Origin: MGIIb-P sp963934015
GTDB lineage: Archaea > Thermoplasmatota > Poseidoniia > Poseidoniales > Thalassarchaeaceae
DNA length: 35,604 nucleotides
Reading direction: 5' to 3'
Assembly: GCA_963934015.1 (NCBI GenBank)
Contig: CAWVWT010000023.1
Coordinates: forward strand, 1 to 35,604
Of this stretch, positions 32,162 to 35,604 are shown piece after piece. The notes under the pieces are model-generated. The model ran no database searches. It was not told where the DNA came from and saw only the letters and a program-made list of their open reading frames with translations. Numbering within the stretch: position 1 is the stretch's first letter; each line of letters begins with the position of its first letter. A program made the position numbers and the translations under genes.

Positions 32162-32661
32162 CGAGCCAAATTATCAATCATCGCATCGATGGTTTCAGGG
32201 TTGGCTTCTTTATCACGGCCAGACATGCAGGTTCGGCCAATAACATCCGTACCGATATAGGAAAATTGCTGGCGCATTGCCATAATGACATGCGCACCAC
32301 CACCACCACTGTGTGTAGCCAAACCGACCGGTTTACCTGTACACAAGGCCTGAAAGCTCTTCCAATCCATGGATGTGGACATCCAAGCAAGGGCATTGTT
32401 CAATGTAGGTGGGATTGACCCATTGTATTCTGGCGCAATCACGACCCAAGCATCCGCTTCTGTCATCATTGACACTAGTCCCGCGATATCGGGGGTTTTT
32501 CCCGAATCCTTTGAATTGGCAATAGTGAACATTGGAATATCCATTTCGGCTAAATCAACAACATCTGCATCATGCCCCTTGGCAGTTGCAGTTGAGGCGA
32601 ATACATCTGCGAGTTCGCGATTGGCGCCCGACGTTGCGGTGACCATCAAGAAGCGAGCCAT
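32158..32661 (-). CDS. NAD(P)H-dependent FMN reductase-like flavoprotein
   Basis: 167 residues of the flavodoxin-fold FMN reductase (chromate/azoreductase-like) family. Typical parts: the phosphate loop T-A-T-S-G-A-N-R near the N-terminus, D-A-W-V-V-I-A-P-E-Y-N-G-S-I-P-P-T-L-N-N-A-L-A-W, and the T-H-S-G-G-G-G-A-H segment. It reduces flavin or small electron acceptors using NAD(P)H in the cytoplasm. The frame extends upstream to 32826 but would overlap the divergent TPR gene; ATG 32661 (M-A-R-F-L-M-V) is the family start. Its stop overlaps the phosphodiesterase start (ATGA), so they share a transcript. Confidence 0.92.
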   Translation of the reverse strand: MARFLMVTATSGANRELADVFASTATAKGHDADVVDLAEMDIPMFTIANSKDSGKTPDIAGLVSMMTEADAWVVIAPEYNGSIPPTLNNALAWMSTSMDWKSFQALCTGKPVGLATHSGGGGAHVIMAMRQQFSYIGTDVIGRTCMSGRDKEANPETIDAMIDNLAR

Positions 32662-32707
32662 AGCACTGCGAGTGGTGTCGGATTCTTGAACTTGTGCTGT
32701 GACGCTC

Positions 32708-32746
32708 GACCCAAGGGGTCGCAACCACAGGCAGCGAATGCTTATG
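32708..32746. promoter_or_regulatory. Divergent promoter region with small palindrome and TATA-like site
   Basis: The 120-nt gap between the FMN reductase and TPR genes holds a perfect palindrome GACCC-AAG-GGGTC (32708-32720) and CTTATG (32741-32746), about 36-41 nt before the TPR ATG at 32782, a spacing suitable for an archaeal TATA box with a short leader. A similar TTTATG lies before the SLOG gene at 35151. Confidence 0.33.
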
Positions 32747-32781
32747 CGTAGAACGCGGGCGTCAGAAAATGGGTCGAAGCC

Positions 32782-35109
32782 ATGCCAGAGCACGGACACG
32801 TAGCATGTCCCCATTGCAAAGCGCAATTGGAAGGTACGGAAGCAACGTGCCCATCTTGTTCAGGTCCGCTTTTTGGAATCGCTCCAATCACGCAAGAGAG
32901 TGTACCTGAATCAGCCGTATCTGGTACAACAACAATCGATAATATTGCAGTCCCTACATACACCCCACCTCCCGCTACAGAGCAAATTTTATCCCCTTCC
33001 GACCCAGTCGTAGAAGACGTTGCAGGCGCATCTCAACAAATGACTGCGGAAGATCTAGTCCAACGTGGTGAAATGCTTGGAATTGAGGGGGAGCATGCAG
33101 AAGCACTGAGTCTCTTTAATCAAGCGATTGCGTTGGACCCTACCGACCACATGGCATGGTTCAACCGAGGGGTGATGAGTGACACAATAGGTGATGTTCA
33201 AGATGCTGTCAAGGCCTTCCGCATCGCTCTCGACAATTGTCCAGGCCATGGTGCTGCAAGTGCTAATTTAGCTGTGCTTCTACAAAGATTGGGGCACCCC
33301 CAAGATGCAGTTCAACACGCGCAAAATGGGTTGCTCGCATTCCCTGGACATCCAGCACTGCTCGACATTGTTAATTCAGCAGGAGCAGCTGTACCAGTCA
33401 CACCCATCGCCATTGATGAGCCAGTGGAAACAGTAGTGGTAGAACCCGAAATCGAAGATTTGGTCAGCGTGCCTGAGCAAACGTGGGCTGAACCGCTCGG
33501 AGTTGTGAAAACAATGGATGCGCATCCAGTTTCGGCACAGGTAGAAACCACTGTCGAACCCCCCGCCTCTGCAACTGGTATCAATCTGGATACACTGGCT
33601 GAAAATGCAACGGAAATGATTCGGCAAGGCGATGCTGCCGGGGCACTTGAATCGCTTAGAGTACACCTTCCCGAAGCCGCGGCTGAACATCCACAATGCT
33701 GGCGGGCGGCCGCTGGAGCCATGGCACGCCTCGGACTTCCTGAGGCTGCAATCAATGCCTTCGAATATGCGCTCGACCTTGACGGGAATCATGCTCCGAC
33801 ATGGTTCAACCTTGGCTCACTTCGTCAGCGTGAACAGGACCTACAGGGTGCACTATCGTGTTTTGAAAAGGCTTTGAGCCTAGATGAGCACTATGCCAAG
33901 GCTGCAAATGGTGTCGGCATAGTGGCCTTAGAATTGGGCCAAATTGAAACTTCCCTGGGTGGATTTTCTAAATTGAACATGGTATTGGGCAACCTGCGAG
34001 ACCACGCTAGTGGCATCATCTATGCTGAATTACTCATTGATTTAGCTGAGGGTGAAGGGCGAGTCCTGGAATTGGATGCGACCATGCCAACCACCTTACC
34101 CGCCGGCCCAGAAATGGCGGAAATTGCACTAGAGATGATTCCCGAAGATGCTCACGCACTTCGTGCTAGGGCCTGCACGGTGAGTGGAAATCACGCACAG
34201 GCAATTACTGTCTGGAAAGGATTGCTCGAGCATGATAAGCAAGACCCAGACCTCTGGCTTGGCCTCGCCCGTTCACTCAGTGCGGCAGGTAGCGAAGAAA
34301 AAGCAGAAGCATGTAGGGAGAAAGCTCGTGGCTTGGGGGCAAATGTGGCAGAAACAACAGTACAACCGATCATTGCTGTAGAACCAATTCAGCAACCAGT
34401 GCCTCAAGATATATCGGATGTTGAAGTAGTAAGTTCTGAATCAATCGAGGATGCCGATCCATGGGCTGCTTTCACTCAACCTCAAAATGAAGATACGGTG
34501 GAAATTGAACCACAAATTACCACCGAAGAAATTATCGCTCATGAGGCGGCCTTAGATACAATCGAGGAACCAGAACCAGTGATGTTTGAACCGGTTAGTG
34601 AAGAAGTTGACCTGGCAGCAGCAGCACTAGAGGCTCAATCTGTCGAAATGGTCGCGCATGCGGTTCTCCCAGATTCCTCAAGTGTGGCTAATCAGGATAT
34701 TGAGTGGTACAACAAGGGTATCGAACTACTCAACAAAGATCGCTACAAGGAGGCACTGTCTTGCTTTGATCGGGCCTTACCATCCTTCAAGGATGACAAA
34801 ACCATGGCCATTAAAATATTGAATGGGCGAGGGAATTGTTTCTACTCCCTCAACCAATACAAAGAAGCCATCGAGAATTACTACAAAGCTTTTGGAATCG
34901 ACAAAGGTTTGACCACAGGAAAAGCACTGTACAATATGGGCACCGCATACGCTGAACTTGAATCATATGACAATGCAATTCATTGTTTCAACCAATCGAT
35001 GGGCAGGGATGTTGGTGAGTCACTCACAGGTGAAAACAAGAAGCGGGCCAAGGAACAAATTCGTAGATGTAAATTACTTCTGAAAGATCTGAAGAAACGA
35101 ACTCCGTGA
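32782..35109 (+). CDS. Zinc-ribbon TPR-repeat protein
   Basis: 775 residues, no signal peptide. An N-terminal zinc ribbon (C9-P-H-C12 and C23-P-S-C26) is followed by a Pro/Thr-rich linker, a first TPR group (about 90-193), an acidic linker, a second TPR group (about 270-385, with the H-A-P-T-W-F-N-L-G and Y-A-K-A-A-N-G-V-G helices), less regular helical repeats to about 520, an acidic linker (520-640) and a C-terminal TPR group (about 645-750, W-Y-N-K-G-I-E-L-L-N-K-D-R-Y-K-E-A). TPR arrays bind peptides or proteins, so a scaffold or adaptor is likely. Zinc ribbon plus TPR recurs in this kind of archaeon. The partner is unknown. Confidence 0.85.
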   Translation: MPEHGHVACPHCKAQLEGTEATCPSCSGPLFGIAPITQESVPESAVSGTTTIDNIAVPTYTPPPATEQILSPSDPVVEDVAGASQQMTAEDLVQRGEMLGIEGEHAEALSLFNQAIALDPTDHMAWFNRGVMSDTIGDVQDAVKAFRIALDNCPGHGAASANLAVLLQRLGHPQDAVQHAQNGLLAFPGHPALLDIVNSAGAAVPVTPIAIDEPVETVVVEPEIEDLVSVPEQTWAEPLGVVKTMDAHPVSAQVETTVEPPASATGINLDTLAENATEMIRQGDAAGALESLRVHLPEAAAEHPQCWRAAAGAMARLGLPEAAINAFEYALDLDGNHAPTWFNLGSLRQREQDLQGALSCFEKALSLDEHYAKAANGVGIVALELGQIETSLGGFSKLNMVLGNLRDHASGIIYAELLIDLAEGEGRVLELDATMPTTLPAGPEMAEIALEMIPEDAHALRARACTVSGNHAQAITVWKGLLEHDKQDPDLWLGLARSLSAAGSEEKAEACREKARGLGANVAETTVQPIIAVEPIQQPVPQDISDVEVVSSESIEDADPWAAFTQPQNEDTVEIEPQITTEEIIAHEAALDTIEEPEPVMFEPVSEEVDLAAAALEAQSVEMVAHAVLPDSSSVANQDIEWYNKGIELLNKDRYKEALSCFDRALPSFKDDKTMAIKILNGRGNCFYSLNQYKEAIENYYKAFGIDKGLTTGKALYNMGTAYAELESYDNAIHCFNQSMGRDVGESLTGENKKRAKEQIRRCKLLLKDLKKRTP

Positions 35110-35148
35110 AATTTTACCCACATTTGGTTGACTTTTCGCCACTGGATA

Positions 35149-35156
35149 GGTTTATG
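35149..35156 (+). promoter_or_regulatory. Candidate promoter of the SLOG gene (leaderless)
   Basis: GGTTTATG (35149-35156) lies about 24-31 nt before ATG 35180, the distance expected between a TATA box and transcription start, and no ribosome binding site separates them. The transcript is therefore probably leaderless, unlike most genes in the window. The ATG inside this motif is out of frame with the gene. Confidence 0.4.
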
Positions 35157-35179
35157 CCACCACACACCTAGTCGAATCT

Positions 35180-35604
35180 ATGGGGAATGAAGCAGGCAGC
35201 GATGTTATTGACCGACTCGCCGGTAAGGATTTGAATCAAGATGGGCGTATCATCAATCTAGTTGTAGTTGGTTCCAGCCGGTTTTATGACTACTCGATTA
35301 TAGAAGATGCAATGGACCACTGGGCCGCTGATGAAGGCAACCCTGATCTTGTTATCACAGGGGGTGCCAGTGGTGTGGATTACCTAGCGGAACGATGGGC
35401 AGACAACAATAATATCGCCTTCGCTGTATTTTCAGAAGAATGGAATGCACCTCGGACGGGTCTAGAAGACGGGGGGAGGGTTGCTGCACCAACATCACTC
35501 ACAAATCAACTCCTCGAAGTAGCCACACATGTCTTGGCATTTCCATCTCCAACAAGCAAGTGGACCCATGTCGTAGTCGCCATGGCTGAAGCCATGGGCA
35601 AACC
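35180..35604 (+). CDS. DUF2493 / YspA-type SLOG-fold protein (partial)
   Basis: The first 141 codons are present; the frame runs off the window without a stop. After about 25 polar residues comes L-V-V-V-G-S-S-R-F-Y-D-Y, a helix, then L-V-I-T-G-G-A-S-G-V-D-Y-L-A-E-R-W-A. These two blocks match the nucleotide-binding Rossmann-like core of the DUF2493/SLOG family, related to DprA and LOG lysine decarboxylase-like proteins. Many relatives are thought to bind or process nucleotides, some in phage or stress contexts. The gene begins at ATG 35180 behind a leaderless-type promoter. Function unknown. Confidence 0.8.
   Translation, partial: MGNEAGSDVIDRLAGKDLNQDGRIINLVVVGSSRFYDYSIIEDAMDHWAADEGNPDLVITGGASGVDYLAERWADNNNIAFAVFSEEWNAPRTGLEDGGRVAAPTSLTNQLLEVATHVLAFPSPTSKWTHVVVAMAEAMGK

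Noticed and set aside
35180..35604. Reading the DUF2493/SLOG gene as part of a defence system
   Set aside because: Only the N-terminal part is visible and no effector gene lies beside it within the window; the family also occurs in ordinary housekeeping contexts.

Overview
The window looks like a piece of a compact euryarchaeal chromosome, most likely from a marine Thermoplasmatota lineage such as Marine Group II/III (Poseidoniia-like). The evidence is an archaeal-type ribosomal protein cluster (S19e, PDCD5-like protein, L39e, L31e, S17e), a KEOPS Kae1 gene, a DUF835-family protein, archaeal-type promoters, a CCA-less tRNA-Val, and large secreted beta-rich surface proteins together with Asp/Glu-rich membrane proteins. 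The lineage is inferred from gene content; no 16S rRNA or other taxonomic marker was compared. I see no insertion sequence, prophage, CRISPR array or integrase; this is densely packed chromosomal housekeeping sequence.

Layout. (1) 1-10936: a dispersed but complete histidine-degradation set: 3' end of formimidoyl-THF cyclodeaminase, urocanate hydratase (hutU), histidine ammonia-lyase (hutH) and, 4.6 kb further on and inverted, imidazolonepropionase (hutI). Between them lie an inverted class I/II aminotransferase, a DUF835 protein, an acidic EF-hand/zinc-ribbon membrane protein with a tandem repeat, a small zinc-ribbon protein, the AlaX tRNA-editing protein, a DUF5679-like mini protein and tRNA-Val(GAC). 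(2) 10987-13399: Kae1, a basic disordered protein of unknown function and an FKBP/SlyD-like prolyl isomerase with a His-rich tail. (3) 13460-17532: methylmalonyl-CoA mutase catalytic subunit (split type, no B12 domain), methylmalonyl-CoA epimerase and a two-gene ABC-2 exporter. (4) 17588-20159: a five-gene operon made of a tiny ribbon-helix-helix regulator, folE, queE, queC and queD, which together would make preQ0 for archaeosine or other 7-deazaguanines. (5) 20207-24322, minus strand: a DEAD-box helicase and the ribosomal operon S19e-PDCD5-L39e-L31e-S17e-(69 aa ORF)-TrmJ-like methyltransferase. (6) 24447-35604: membrane and surface proteins, a PqqD-like orphan, a membrane HEAT-repeat protein, a PI-PLC-like phosphodiesterase coupled to an FMN reductase, a zinc-ribbon TPR protein and the start of a DUF2493/SLOG protein.

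The genes feed central metabolism (His to Glu plus a C1 unit; propionyl-CoA to succinyl-CoA) and tRNA modification or quality control (Kae1 t6A, preQ0/archaeosine, AlaX, TrmJ). Translation starts are distinctive: many genes use TTG 4-8 nt after a GAGGTG/AAGGTG ribosome binding site. Neighbouring convergent genes overlap at their 3' ends by up to 49 nt.

Most interesting observations: a QueC whose four zinc-binding cysteines are all replaced, although it sits in an otherwise canonical preQ0 operon; a HutH with Ala-Cys-Gly in place of the MIO-forming Ala-Ser-Gly; a 57-aa RHH protein directly coupled to folE with a matching inverted repeat upstream; a palindrome between the TATA box and start of the ribosomal protein operon; and the repeat-expanding EF-hand membrane protein. 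I did not find a clear new defence or mobile system.
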